Translations under genes and position numbers: made by a program
The notes under the pieces: generated by a model
The model's database searches: none
Seen by the model: only the letters and a program-made list of their open reading frames with translations
What the model was told of the DNA's origin: nothing
Part shown: one piece after another, positions 1 through 11,900 of the stretch
Numbering within the stretch: position 1 is the stretch's first letter
How the letters are laid out: each line of letters opens with the position of its first letter
Source: Laguncularia racemosa
Lineage: Eukaryota; Streptophyta; Magnoliopsida; Myrtales; Combretaceae
DNA length: 64,000 bases
Assembly: GCA_037954665.1 (NCBI GenBank)
Contig: JBBMOL010000038.1
Coordinates: 3,844,001 to 3,908,000, forward strand
Direction: 5' to 3'

Positions 1-177
1 ACTTAATAAGTAATACGATAAAATAGCTATTCTTTAGTCTTGTGAAGAAATTACGATTCCTTATTTTATAATAATAGTAATTCCTTAAAATAGATATTCT
101 ACTAATCAAATATAAGAATAGGTTTGTAGGAGAAGAATTATTATTCTATTTCTGTTATGAAGTTAACTAAATGTGCC
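1..177. mobile_element. Truncated MITE copy (same family as 28767-28979)
   Basis: The right end reads AACTAAATGTGCC at 165-177, matching the inverted terminus AACCAAACGTGCC of the intact MITE at 28967-28979. The interior also matches it (several blocks of AATAGCTATTCT and AGTAATTC). The left end lies outside the window, so only part of the element is visible. It is non-coding. Confidence 0.6.
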
Positions 178-1314
178 ACTAATATTTTTTAGAGATAAAT
201 GATGATGGTTAATTCTTTTGGAAAATATATGCAAAAAATGATTACCTCCTTTAAAAGATGAAAACTACTCTCTTTGTTTTCTAATGTTATTGTTCTTTAT
301 TTTTTGGCCAAAAAACGAGAGCCCATTCCTTTAATAAAATTAAACCATTACAACTTTACAGATAAATAGATAGAATGGTGGGCCTAAACTAAAAAGTCAT
401 ATCTCTTAAACTAAAAATGGATATTAACAACCATTTAACATAAAAAGTTATCCCACAAGAACTAAAAGTTGGCCTCCTAATCGGATAACATATCGACATA
501 AAGGATAAAAGCTCAAACTAAAAGGAGAGAAAAAAAGAAAAGAAAAGAACGCTGAAGCCATGAATTAAAGCAGAGATAACAATTGTTAGCGGAGATGGTG
601 ATGGTGTGTAGACGAGCAATGCCCCTTGTGAAAAACCAACAAACTTATTGAGGAGATGGAGATGTGTACAGATATAGAGAAACAATAAGTTTGAAGGCAG
701 ACAAGAGGATTTTATTGACTATTAGGAGGATGAGTTTTATTAAGATAGAGGTGGATGGGAGTGGATTGGGTTGATTAGTACGGAGAGACCGCCCTTGGGG
801 AGTGCAAAATTAGGGTTTTGTTTTTGTTGTTAAACGAGAGAGAGGAGAGAGGAACAACTATTATGTATCAAATCTAAATTTCTTTTCTTGATAATTAACC
901 ATTATATCAGTTCTTAAATCTAGTCTTTGCTTTCTACTAGACTAAGTAGTTGGATACCCTTTAATATCGCTAGTCGTGTTAAGCCAATGGGCCCTTAAGA
1001 TTTTCTTTTATTATGGATTACTAATCAATTATCAAATATGTTAAATAAAATTCTATTAAAGGTTAAAAATTTTAATTTCCTCAAAATTGATATTTAACTA
1101 TGTAACATTAATCCTTAGCTAAACAAATTGATATTCGATTGTATAACTTTGATTCTTAGCTAAACAGTCATAGTGCATCAAATGAACCAAACTTTTAGCT
1201 CGAAAAGAAGACTATTTCATGTGAATTGCTTGATAGTGGCAATATATCACCACGAATATTACCTCCTACACAAGTATTCTTAGTATGAAACTAAAATTAA
1301 ATGAGCAAATAAGG
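178..1314. other. AT-rich intergenic stretch, nothing recognised
   Basis: No open frame resembles a known protein and no clear repeat structure was found. A purine-rich patch near 510-560 and short GA-rich runs near 835-855 are the only notable composition changes. Confidence 0.5.
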
Positions 1315-1945
1315 TTAGGATAAACTGGATTGTTAAGGGGAAAAGAAATATTAGATTCTTTCATCTCGGTGCAATGACGAGGTGATCAAAAGCTAGAATG
1401 CTAGGGATTTATGATAACATGGGAAATTGACCATCAGAGAAACACCATGTTATGGAGTGGATTGTGAAATATTTCTCCAGTGTTTTTACCTCTGAAAAGG
1501 AATGTTGCCCCTTAGATTGCATTATCATCCGTTCTGAAGGGGGGAGACTTCAGATGAATTGGAGAAACCATATTTAAGAGAGGAAAATAAAGCTATCCTT
1601 GATAAATCTCTCGGTGTTGATGGCCTTCACATGGGTTTTCATCAAGTCTGTTGGGATGTAGTGGATAAAACCATTAAAGATGACGTTTTAGATACTTTTC
1701 AAAATTATATAGTGAAGTATGAGTTTAATAAAATTTCATTGGTTCTTATACTAAAATGATTGGTGTAAATAATTTAAAAGGCTAGTCTTTGCACTATAGT
1801 TTACAAGATAATCATAAAAATTCTTGTGAGGAGATGGAGACCCTTTTTGGGCAAAATAGTTAATCTTGCATAAGCAAGCTTTTATCTCGGGGCATTGTGT
1901 AGTTGATGACGACGTGATTGTCTTGCAAGGAATCATGATTTTTTT
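1315..1945 (+). mobile_element. Degenerate LINE reverse-transcriptase fragment
   Basis: Conceptual translation in shifting frames gives, in order, a WIVKGKRN..FFHLGAM segment, a SLGVDGLHMGFH..CWDVV segment and an IT.VYKIIIKILVRRW segment. These are the typical order of motifs at the start of plant L1-type LINE reverse transcriptase (the tract before the catalytic core: KSPGPDGF-like, then PISL..YKIIAKIL). Several stops and frame changes show it is dead. The YxDD core is absent. It is in the same orientation as the LINE remnant at 3215-4345 and may have been part of one element. Confidence 0.65.
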
Positions 1946-2805
1946 TTTTTTGGGTTTGGTAATAAGCTAAAGTAGGATTTTATTAGAGCCTCTCTAAAAG
2001 CTCTAAACTTTCTAGAAACTGCAAAAAAATTAATTTAAACAATTATTATATTAAGAATATTAAAAAAAATCAATAAGAAAAGAAAATAATAATTTAGAAA
2101 GAGATATACTTAATAGCCTCATACAATTAAATTTAGATGATAGTCTCATGGTACTCTTGATTTATATGATTTCGCATCATACGATAAATTTTGATGGTCT
2201 CATACCATCAATAAAAAAAGAAAGACATCATATGTTACTTGAGAAATAAATCTATTATTAAATAGCAAGTCATTTTGTCTTAAAGTGATTATTTATCTAA
2301 CAATACCTAATGTTCTAAAAAACTAGGAAATATAATACGATTTGTTATTTTAAAATAAAGATATTAATCTAATTAAATCCTAGAAATAAGAACAAAATTT
2401 AATCAATTAAAAGATATTAACAAAATTATATCTTACCTAAATAAAAAAAAAATTCACGTAAAAATTCTTTTATTATATTTATTTGTTCTTGATCTATTAG
2501 AAATAGTGAAGTCATGGGGATGGATAGGGGGGAAATTGCTTTTTTAGAAGTTAGAACCAGTAATGAGAAAGATATCGAATTTTAGAGTACAAACTGGACA
2601 GGAAAAGGACTGTCTGTTTTAATAATTTATGGGCCTATCATAAAGAACGTGAGGGAAATTTACTTGATGGATGGGTGTCATGATATAGATCAATGGGATT
2701 TTGATAAATTATAAATTTATATATTTTTATCTGATTTTATATTACATTTATACGCGCATTTTTATAATTTAAACAAGAAAAATGTGCGGAATTAAAATAT
2801 TTACA
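1946..2805. other. AT-rich intergenic stretch
   Basis: Poly-T near 1939-1950 could be a degraded retroposon tail. Otherwise A/T-rich with short A and T tracts and no frame I can assign. Confidence 0.4.
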
Positions 2806-2809
2806 TACA

Positions 2810-3045
2810 ATTCATTACAAGTAAAAAATATACGAGAAGCAGGAATCCAGAAGGACAAAACATCACGTGATTTACGATCATGAACCTGGAAAACCGAAAG
2901 AAAGAAATTGGAATATCTTCTCCCATTCCATATTGAGTGCAGGCCATGAGCACAATTGAGTGGGCCGTATACGCCATGTCCATCTCATTTGAACGTAAGC
3001 GGATGAAAATCATCTTATTCATTTCTTCAATGCTTGTCACGTCCA
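2810..3045 (-). other. Possible fragment of an unidentified coding exon
   Basis: The minus strand is open for about 79 codons, beginning MTSIEEMNKM at 3040, in a patch visibly less AT-rich than its surroundings. The reading frame ends in a hydrophobic run. I do not recognise the family and see no splice structure around it. It may be a captured or decayed exon, or chance. Confidence 0.2.
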
Positions 3046-3214
3046 GGGAATGAAAGCAAATTACGATTGCATAACTCTCTCATTTGTCCCTTCAACATTT
3101 CAAGTTGCAGACAAAAGACCAATGAGTGATCAAAATTTAAGTACTCCTTTACAGGTTATTTTTATTACTGAATACATAAATTGGTATACTTGCTGGAATA
3201 AATTGTGTGTTTTT

Positions 3215-4345
3215 TAAGTTTTTTTGGTATCAAACGTGAATGTAATTAGACTTCTTATCGATAAAAAAGCATTATTTGTTTGCTGGAAAGTGTAGTGCTA
3301 GACCTAAGTTTGACAGAGGAAGATAGGACAGCATTAAACGAGCAAGTGAGTGGAGAAGTCACGACAGTAATAAATGAGGAAGCGAGTGGAGACGTCACAA
3401 TGAAGCTATGTGTTTAAAAGGAAAACAAGAGGACAGGTTCGGAATGGAGTTAAAATACTCCTAATCCCCTAAAAGTTTAGTTATTTCTATAAAATTGTTT
3501 GGTTAATGTTTTGCCAACAAAGGATAACCTTCCAAAAGAGGGATGCCAATTGAGCTAAGTGTTCTGCAACAACATGCTTAAAACAATTAAATATGTATTG
3601 ATGGATCATATATGGGTGAAACACTAGTAGGAAAGGTTAGGGAAGATTTTAACTTGGTCTTTTCATAAAATTTTTATGACTAGATTTTAGAGTTAATTGA
3701 AATTCTCATGGGATAGCGAAAAAAAAAAGTACTTCCTATCCTTGACAGAATCTTTTTCCTTTTATGTTTTGGGTCATTTGAAAGGAGAGAAATAAAAAAA
3801 AATTAGGATAAATGACACAAAAAGCTTTTGGATAGGAAACTACCGAGCTAGTGTGGTTGAATTTTGGATGACTATGAAGAAGGTATAGATGGATGACTTG
3901 AATACAAATAGTTGAATGCCTCTGCCTAAGAAGTTGATTTAGAGTTAATCGAAATTCTCACGGGATAACTAAAAAAGCACTTCCTATCCTTGTCAGTGTC
4001 ATTTTCCTTTTATGTTCTAAGTCATTTGAAAGGAGAGTAAATGACACAAAAAGCTTTTGGATAGGAAATTGCAAAGCTAGTGTAGTTGAGTTTTGGATGA
4101 ATATGAAGAAGGAGAAGGTATAGATAGATGATCTAAATACAAATAGTTTGATGCCTCTACTAGAGTAGACAAAGATAAATTTCAATGCCACCATCAAATT
4201 GGGATCCAACTTTGCAAGAGTTTAATGGAATCTCGAGGAATGAAAATGGTATTTGATTGGGAGGATTTGTTAAGAAGATACATATGTTATCCCCTTTAGA
4301 AGTTGAAATATGGGACATATTTTGGGGTTTTAATAAAACTTGAAA
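3215..4345 (+). mobile_element. LINE 3' remnant, copy A (zf-RVT + RNase H-like)
   Basis: Around 3460-3630 a zf-RVT-like tract can be read with frame changes (LPTKDNL..GMPIELS). Around 4200-4340 an RNase H-like tract follows (ISRNENGIWLGGFVKK, then LEVEIWDIFWGF), as in the C-terminus of many plant LINE ORF2 proteins. The whole block is repeated in the same orientation at 7095-8000. Stops throughout mark it as a relic. Confidence 0.65.
3683..4172 (+). repeat. Tandem duplication inside LINE copy A (about 250-bp unit, two copies)
   Basis: The stretch starting TTTTAGAGTTAATTGAAATT near 3685 and ending near 3935 is repeated from about 3938 to 4172, including the shared tract GACACAAAAAGCTTTTGGAT. 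LINE copy B (7095-8000) has only one such unit, so the duplication arose after the two copies diverged. Confidence 0.7.
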
Positions 4346-7094
4346 AATTCAAAAGAAAATGAATAGTTCGCATGAAATTGAATTAGGATTAATTTAAATG
4401 TTGACATGGGCATATGCACTTTAAGTTAATTTTAGGATTCAAGTTCTTAATACAATCAATATTAATTTTTATGACACAAACATATGTATGAATTTTAATA
4501 ATAATTAGGGTAGTAAAATTGGTAAGATGACTTTACCACGATTAACCACTTGAAAGAGACATTTTTGTTATAATTTGACAATAAGAACTCGAAAGGGAGG
4601 TGAATCATAATGAATTTGATCAAAATCCCATTAATTAGTTTTAATATATGTTACATTCTAAAACCTAAAAGGTAATGATGATCCGCTACGCATTTCACTT
4701 AAGTGATATATATGAAGTTTACAATTAGCTAAGTGGGTTTCTAATCAAGTTTTAAAAACTTAAAATTGTTTAAATTACTTTGAAAAACACTTGATTATTG
4801 TTGAGCTTTGATTGATTGGTGCCTATATCGATTTTAATTTTTTGAAAATAACTAAAGATTCCGAGATCTATTAGGCCTAAAATAATATAAAGGTTAGTAA
4901 AGTCCAATACAATTAATATAATAGTACTCTTAGTAAAAGTTTAATACCATCTATAAATCTAAAGTCTAAAAATAATCTAACTAATAGTCTTCATTGTTAG
5001 CCATATCACTTGCATGTGCCCAAAGCGCCTCCTTGGAGCCACATCCCATGGAGTCATAAAGAGGGTCCATAAAAGAGTCACTTTTACTTGAAAAGGAAGG
5101 AGAGTGAGCCATAAGAGTTTAGTATATAGTAACACAAACACATGTAAATGTCAAGTGGGCTTACGTTCTAATGTAGTAAACAAACATAAAATTTATATTT
5201 ATCTTAATTAATGTAAACAATCAATACAAACATACTCATGATTCTAGATAACACGATGGAAAACATAGGATTCTATTTTGCTGAAGCGGTAATCGAGAGT
5301 TGATGGGAGCAACTAGACTTCACGTTGTGAAACTGAAACTATGATGAGAGTAACTAAACTTCACGTTGTGAAATTGAAACTAAGTGGCTTTATCTAAGTT
5401 TCATAACTATTATGCGCTACTTATTAATCACATCCTAGCTACGTCGTATTACTTGTTGGGACTTATAATATTTAGACGACTCCTAATATATCTTCTCTTT
5501 GTTTACAGTGTCAATTATTCAACGTGAATTCACTTATCAGCTACCCACTAAGCTATTCTTCGATGGTCTGAGTACTTAACTATTGAGGTTATTGAGTTAA
5601 GATCACAGCCTTAACCAAAGCCTAATGTGTCGCTCTTTGGCTCAAAATGACCACACACAAGCAACATCCAGATACTTAACTAAGTTTGATTATTGGTCTA
5701 ATTTAAGTCTCCTACTCTAATAAGCAACACGCATGTTACCACATACCTAGAGGGTCAAAGGTCCCTTGAAGCCAAAAATGGATTGTCGACAATTGTAATC
5801 ATTCAATTGTTATGCAATTGAAAAGAAAAAGTTATGAGCTAGTAATTTATACTTAAATAATGAATTATTATTAGTATCGTTATGGGTTTAGGTTTTTAGA
5901 GTTTCTATTTATCTAAGATAGGCTCAAAAAGGGGTATAAGAGCCCAATTAGTCTTTAACTATAATTAAGCACATTTTATTTAAGGCTTATTAATTTAATT
6001 AATTCATGTTATTATATTTTTTAATTATCAATTTAATTATTTAATCTTTATTAATCTTTAATTTAATTTAAACCTTACTTATTTAGATTCTTTATGATAA
6101 AGCCCATTAGACTTTAGCTTATTTTAGTTTTAAGTTTTTTGTTATCTTCTAAATTGATCTCTATATGTTCTATTATGGTCCAATCAAGGTTTTAAACCAT
6201 AAAGGAAAGCGAATTAAATTAATTGGAATTGAGCATGCTAAAGTAATTGTTAATTAATTAAGTTAATTAACCTAATTAAGTAAGGTAATTAAGTCAATTA
6301 ATTAACTTGATTTACTTAAGTTAATTATTTAGTTATCTTAGGCCTAGTAGATTCAATATATTATTTTAAACTCATATCTTGTTATTTTAAATCTAAGCTC
6401 GTATGGGTTTTGGGCTTAGGAAAAATGAAATGGCCTAACCATTTTGGGTAAGATTAAGTCTATTGTGACTTATTACTTAATTCAATTTACCTATTGCCTA
6501 TATTAATTTATTTAGGCCTAAATTATTAATTTAAGCCCACTTAATTAACTATTTAATTTATTAAATTCAATTAAGTTAGTCTAATTGGGTCTAAAATAAT
6601 CTAAAATATCTTTTTTTTTAGAGTAAATTTTCAGGAAATATCTTACTCAAACTTTATTACCAAGATAACCTTTTTTAAACCTATTAAAGACAAGGATAGT
6701 TTAGTGCTTTAGAAATCATTAACCTCTAAAATTTGAAAATAATCCTTTGTTTAATTTCTTGAAAATTTCATTTTTATTAATTTAACTGACTTGTGGATTT
6801 GAGCCATTTCACCTTATTTTGAAAGCACGCATTAATTTATCAAATGATGACCTACTTGAAATCCTATACATTTGATTTAGTAAACTTATGCCTTAGTAAC
6901 ATTTCATGTTTTAATTATTTTGTTCTTTTATTTTAGTTTGCTTTAATGTTTTGTTTTAATCACCTAGTTTAAAAAAGAGTTGATATAATTTAGCAATTAG
7001 TCTCTAGCTCATGAGGGTACACTAGTTTCACTAGTTATTTTTATTAAATAATATACGACACAATATACTTATTGGTATAAATTACGCTTTTCAA
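4346..7094. other. Long AT-rich intergenic stretch
   Basis: No convincing coding frame. It contains a short tandem repeat at 5301-5382 and a block from about 5970 to 6560 unusually dense in TTAATTAA and related words, clearest at 6225-6330 where inverted TTAATTAA/AAGTTAATT runs alternate. No LTR, TIR or polyA boundary could be fixed. Confidence 0.45.
5301..5382. repeat. 41-bp tandem repeat, two units
   Basis: Unit one (5301-5341) begins TGATGGGAGCAACTAGACTT; unit two (5342-5382) begins TGATGAGAGTAACTAAACTT. Both continue CACGTTGTGAAA..TGAAACTA. Confidence 0.85.
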
Positions 7095-8363
7095 ATTTTC
7101 TCATATCAAAAGTAAATGTAATTGGATATCCTATTGATAAAAACATTTTTGTTTGTTGAGAAGTGTAGTCATAGACCCAAGCTCAGAAGAGGAAGATAAG
7201 ATAGCATGGAGTGAGGAAGTGAGTGGAAAAGTGATAATAAAGTTAGTGTATGAACATTTGTGTTTAGAAGGAAAAAAAAAGAAAAAGAAAGAGGATCAAG
7301 GGAAAGATTGGGAATGAATTTAAAAAACTCTTGCTCCCCCAAAAGTTCAGTTCTTTATTTGGGAATGTTTGGCTAATGGTTTTCCAATAAAAAATAACTT
7401 AGCAAAAAGAGGGATGTCAATTGAGGAAAACTAAGTGTCCTACAGCAATATGCTTCAAACAATCAAGCACGTATTGATGGAGAGTGAATGGATAAAACAA
7501 AACAAGGGGAAATGGTCTATAAAGAAATCTTTTCACAAAATATGCATGATTGGATTTAGAGTAACTTGAAATTCTCAATGGATAGTAGAAAAGCACTTGC
7601 TATCCTTGGTGATGTCTTTTTCTTTTAATGCTTTGGGTTATTTGGAATGAGAGAAATAGAAGAATTTTTATGACAAATGACGTGGAAAGCTTTTGGATAG
7701 AAAATTATAAAGTTAGTGTGGTTGAGTTTTGGATGAATATGTAGAAAAAGAAGGTAAAGAGAGATAATTTAAACGTAAGTAGTTAAATTGTGATACGATC
7801 ATCAAATTGAGATCTAACTTTGCAGGAGTTAGTGGAATACCGAGAAATGAAAATGGTAATTGATTGGGAGGATTTGTTAAGAAGTGGCATATGAAATCCC
7901 CTTTAAAAGCTGAAGTATGGAATATTTTTTGGGGTTTGGCTTTTAAAAAATTGTTATAGAACAGAGATCGAGATTAATGTTATGCCGAATTTCATCTCAT
8001 TATATATGGAATTGATCTAAATACTGAAGATAGTAAATATGCAATGGACGAGCAGAAAATATAATGAACTTACTCTTGAGCTTGTAAGTATTCTTTGGTC
8101 TTTGCAGCTAGATTAAGGTTTTCTTCTTCTTCATATATATATATTTTAAAAATTTAAATCTTGGAGAAGGTCTTATGTTGCTTTATTTAATGTGTTATCT
8201 AACAAGTTTAAAGAACCCTTTTATTGGTGCTTCTGTGATTGGCAGTAGCTCCAGAACTATGTCTGTTTAGTCGATTTTGGTGTTGCGGTGTCTGCAGGAT
8301 TATTTTCTTGCAAATCCATGGTTTTTATGTAGTAATCTAACTTTGGATTTCACCCCAAAAAAA
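7095..8363 (+). mobile_element. LINE 3' remnant, copy B
   Basis: Same sequence family and orientation as 3215-4345. The zf-RVT-like tract lies near 7320-7480 and the RNase H-like tract (RNENGNWLGGFVKK) near 7840-7960. Beyond copy A it extends to a possible LINE 3' terminus, GGATTTCACCCC plus an A-run ending near 8363. Only one copy of the 250-bp unit is present. Stops and frame breaks make it inactive. Confidence 0.6.
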
Positions 8364-8965
8364 ATTAAAATCACTATTTGTCGTGTACCATTTTTTATGT
8401 GTGAAGACATACTTTAGTATAAATCTTTGTAATATTTCTATTTAAAAAACATATTTTTAATTTTTTTTAAAACATACCAGGCAATATTATTTTATCACGG
8501 GCATTTTTCTTCATGTAAAAACCATTCTGCCGCCGCTGGCCACCAAAAAAAAAAAAAAAACCCATTCTGCCGCCAATATATCGATTTTGCGGTCCACTGA
8601 CCGGCTCACAGAAAAGTTGGACCGACTAAGACGAGGATTATGAATTTATGATGTCAAAGTGGACCGGCCTTGCACGGACTCGAAATCGCTGCGGACTGGT
8701 CCGTTGCGGCCCAACTAACAGTCGTAAATTTCAGTGCACCCGTAAGAATTCACCACGTGTCAGTCTTGATCGAAACGCATCCGACGCCCGTACGTACCGG
8801 AACGCTACCACAGGATCCTAACCCCATTCATTACACAAAAGCACCTCCATCGCCATCCTCCCCACCATCTCCCTCCCTCCCTCTTCAAACCCTAGCAACA
8901 CTCATCTTCACCTTCATGACTTAAACCATCAATCCGATACCCTATGATCCAGGTTCCTCATCCTT
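8364..8965 (+). promoter_or_regulatory. VPS15 promoter and 5' leader
   Basis: GC content rises sharply at about 8580-8930. A palindromic CACGTG (G-box core, in CCACGTGTC) is at 8754-8759 and a telo-box AAACCCTA is at 8887-8894. There is no clear TATA box, so a TATA-less promoter is likely. A pyrimidine-rich CTCC/CCTC tract at 8848-8884 suits a plant transcript leader. The start site itself is not visible. Confidence 0.5.
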
Positions 8966-8976
8966 ATGGGGAATAA
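8916..8976 (+). promoter_or_regulatory. Two upstream AUGs in the VPS15 leader
   Basis: A two-codon uORF (ATG ACT TAA) lies at 8916-8924. A second AUG at 8944 opens a 10-codon frame that stops at 8974-8976, overlapping the main AUG at 8966 in another frame. Both upstream AUGs lack a purine at -3, so leaky scanning is plausible. They matter only if transcription starts upstream of them. Confidence 0.6.
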
Positions 8977-11900
8977 GATCGCGCGAACGAAACAAGGCTC
9001 AGCTTCGGAGTACTACCTCCACGACTTACCTTCCTCATACAACTTAGTCCTTAAGGAGGTTCTAGGTAAAGGAAGGTTCTTCAAGACGATTCAGTGTAAA
9101 CACGATGAAGGATTAGTCCTCGTTAAGGTCTATTTCAAGCGTGATGATACTATCGATCTTAGGGAGTACGAGAGAAGGTTATTGCACATCAAGGAAACGT
9201 TTCGGAATATCGAGCATCCTCATGTTTGGCCTTTCCAGGTTAGGCTTAGTGTTAGGGTCTTATGAGAAGCGGAATGTTGGACATTACTGTAGTAATGTGG
9301 TTTTGGGTGCCGAATTCGATTTAAGGAATGTAGAATGGATACTTTGAAGTAGTAATTCATGTTCGGTTTCTGATTTTTCGAGATGATATTATTAGTGAAA
9401 TGAAGGAAAGAATTTTTTTTAGATGCGTTTTAGTTCAAACTAAAGTGAAGTCTAAGAATAGTTGTTACAAATGTGGTTTGGAAAGTCGGATTTGGAGTGA
9501 GAAGTGAGCAATTATCCTTTAACATTTCTGTGATTTCAGTTTCGGATGTTTTTGAGTTGGTGAGATGCAGAAAAACTTATCTGTTTATGTGTTTTTTGAG
9601 ATTGAGTTTGAATTGAATTGAAATTTAATAATTGTTGTTTAATATCTAGTCTTGAAGGTTGAATTCATAGTAAGAAATGAGTAATCGATTCCTTGGGATT
9701 GGTATGGTTTCAGTTTTGGATTTTTGCGTTGAAAATTAAGGAATGTGATTTGGAAAGTTGAATTCGGGATAAGAATCTAAGGTTGATGCCTTAGTCGTGA
9801 TTTTGAGTTTGAGTTATTAGGTCCGTATCCTTAAAGTATCGGTTTGAAAATGAGGACGTTTAAGTTTCTGTTTGAGTTTAGTTGCTTACCTAAAAATGAA
9901 GGAAAGGATGGAGCTGGTTTTATTAGTCTTCATTTGGTTATTATGGTTGTTATTTATTTTCCACAAGAAGTGCACTTCATGGGGACTATGACCAGGCTTT
10001 TAAGATGCTCTTGAGGTGCCTATGAATTTGGGTAATTGGAAGGATAGGAATATCACTTTTTTTTTCCAGTTCCTTTTGGCTTACTGGATGTTAGGTAGAA
10101 ATCAATAGATATTCTTTATGTAAAATGCTACTGTTTTAGTTTCTTTGAGAAGCAGATTTGAACCTACCTGTTTTACAAAGAAAAGGAATTTGAGTTTCTG
10201 TTTCTTTGATTAACTAGGGGACTTGGAAAGGGCAGGGCCCTTGGGTACCACTTGTTCCTTGCCAAACCAGGGGAAGGAAGCCCTGGTCCAAGACCCATCC
10301 AGGTTTCTATCTGGTTTTTACTGGGGGAAAATCTAAGCTGGGACCACAAATTTGAGTTAATCCTTTGTTTCATCACATGTTAGGACCAGGTGGTTGATTG
10401 AGGTGATGTGATACTGGATGTCGGGCTTTCCCATGCATCCAAACCTCTACCAATTGTCTTTAAGGATTGACTATTCTTATGTGGAAATGTGTATTATGTT
10501 TTTGAAGACTCTCAAATGTTGTTCTTAATTACGAGATTATCTGAATGAATTCATCTTCCACAAGTTCTATATGTCCTTGATGTTGGTGTGATTTGCTTCT
10601 TTTGGTTGTTGGAGGGTGTGATTTCATTTTATTGTATGAAATTCTGTACTTGCAGTCATGGCAGGAGACAGATAAGGCAGCGTATTTGTTGAGGCAGTAT
10701 TTTTTCAATAATCTGCATGATAGGTTGAGCACTCGCCCGTTCCTCAGCCTTGTTGAGAAGAAGTGGCTTGCACTTCAGGTCAATTGCTCTATCCCCTGCT
10801 TTGATATTCATTATCCATATATGACATTCGTATATATGGTTATGGTGTATGGGTTGCTTTCTAGTTTACATACTTTTGTGATACGTATTTCACTCTAAGG
10901 TCAAATCTGCTGTTGCTGTGCAGTTACTTCACGCATTGAAGCAGTGTCATGAGAGAGGAATTTGTCATGGTGGGTTCAACTACTAAGCCTATCTATGACA
11001 TCAGTTTCTCTTACCAAAGTTCTTGTGATAATTTTGCATTCTATAGGTGACATCAAGTGTGAGAATGTGCTTGTAACATCCTGGAACTGGCTCTACCTTG
11101 CTGATTTTGCGTCATTCAAGCCTACATATATTCCCTATGATGACCCTTCAGATTTTTCCTTTTTCTTTGACACTGGTGGTAGAAGACTATGCTATCTTGC
11201 ACCTGAGGTATGATGTGACTTGATGTAAACACATTCTGCTTTAGGCAATCTTATTTTCTTGTAAAGTCATGCACAAACTACATTTATGTCTTAATCATTT
11301 ACTAGCAACCGATGCACCCATGATCCATGTGCTCAAGAGGGAATCTATCAGATTCATTTCAATATAACTATTTAATAATTGCCAATAGAAGCAGCTGTTG
11401 GAATGGCTATATGAATGTCAAAATAGTTGGCAATCATTGGGAAAAAAAATTATCATTTAGGTACGTTATAATCAATAATGCAAATAATATGTTAATGATA
11501 CTTTGTTCCACATTCAAGTATTCATGTAAAAGTTGGGAGAGCTGCATTGGAATGTTTAAAATGTAAACATATATCCCCAAAAACAATCAAGGCATCACAA
11601 TGAACTTCATTCATTGTTTGTCACTTTTTGCATTTTATGAATTTTCTTTGTCCAAAGTTTGGCCTTTTTCCAATAACAGTTAATAAATATGTACACCACC
11701 TAGGCAAACCTCATAAATCTTTACACTCAAAGTCATGAAATCCATCCACTGTGGTGGCATTTTTTTGATTTCAACAGTTACATGAATAAACTAAAAGTTG
11801 GTTTTAGGACTACTGATTTGGGTAATTTAGAGGAAATAATGAGAAGAGTGCAAAAGCAAATGACACCTAGGCAACTGGTGAGCCCAGGCACCATCCGGAA

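Noticed and set aside
10173..10898. Open frames in VPS15 introns 1-2
   Set aside because: Apart from the true exon 2 (10656-10778) they are intron sequence with no protein similarity.
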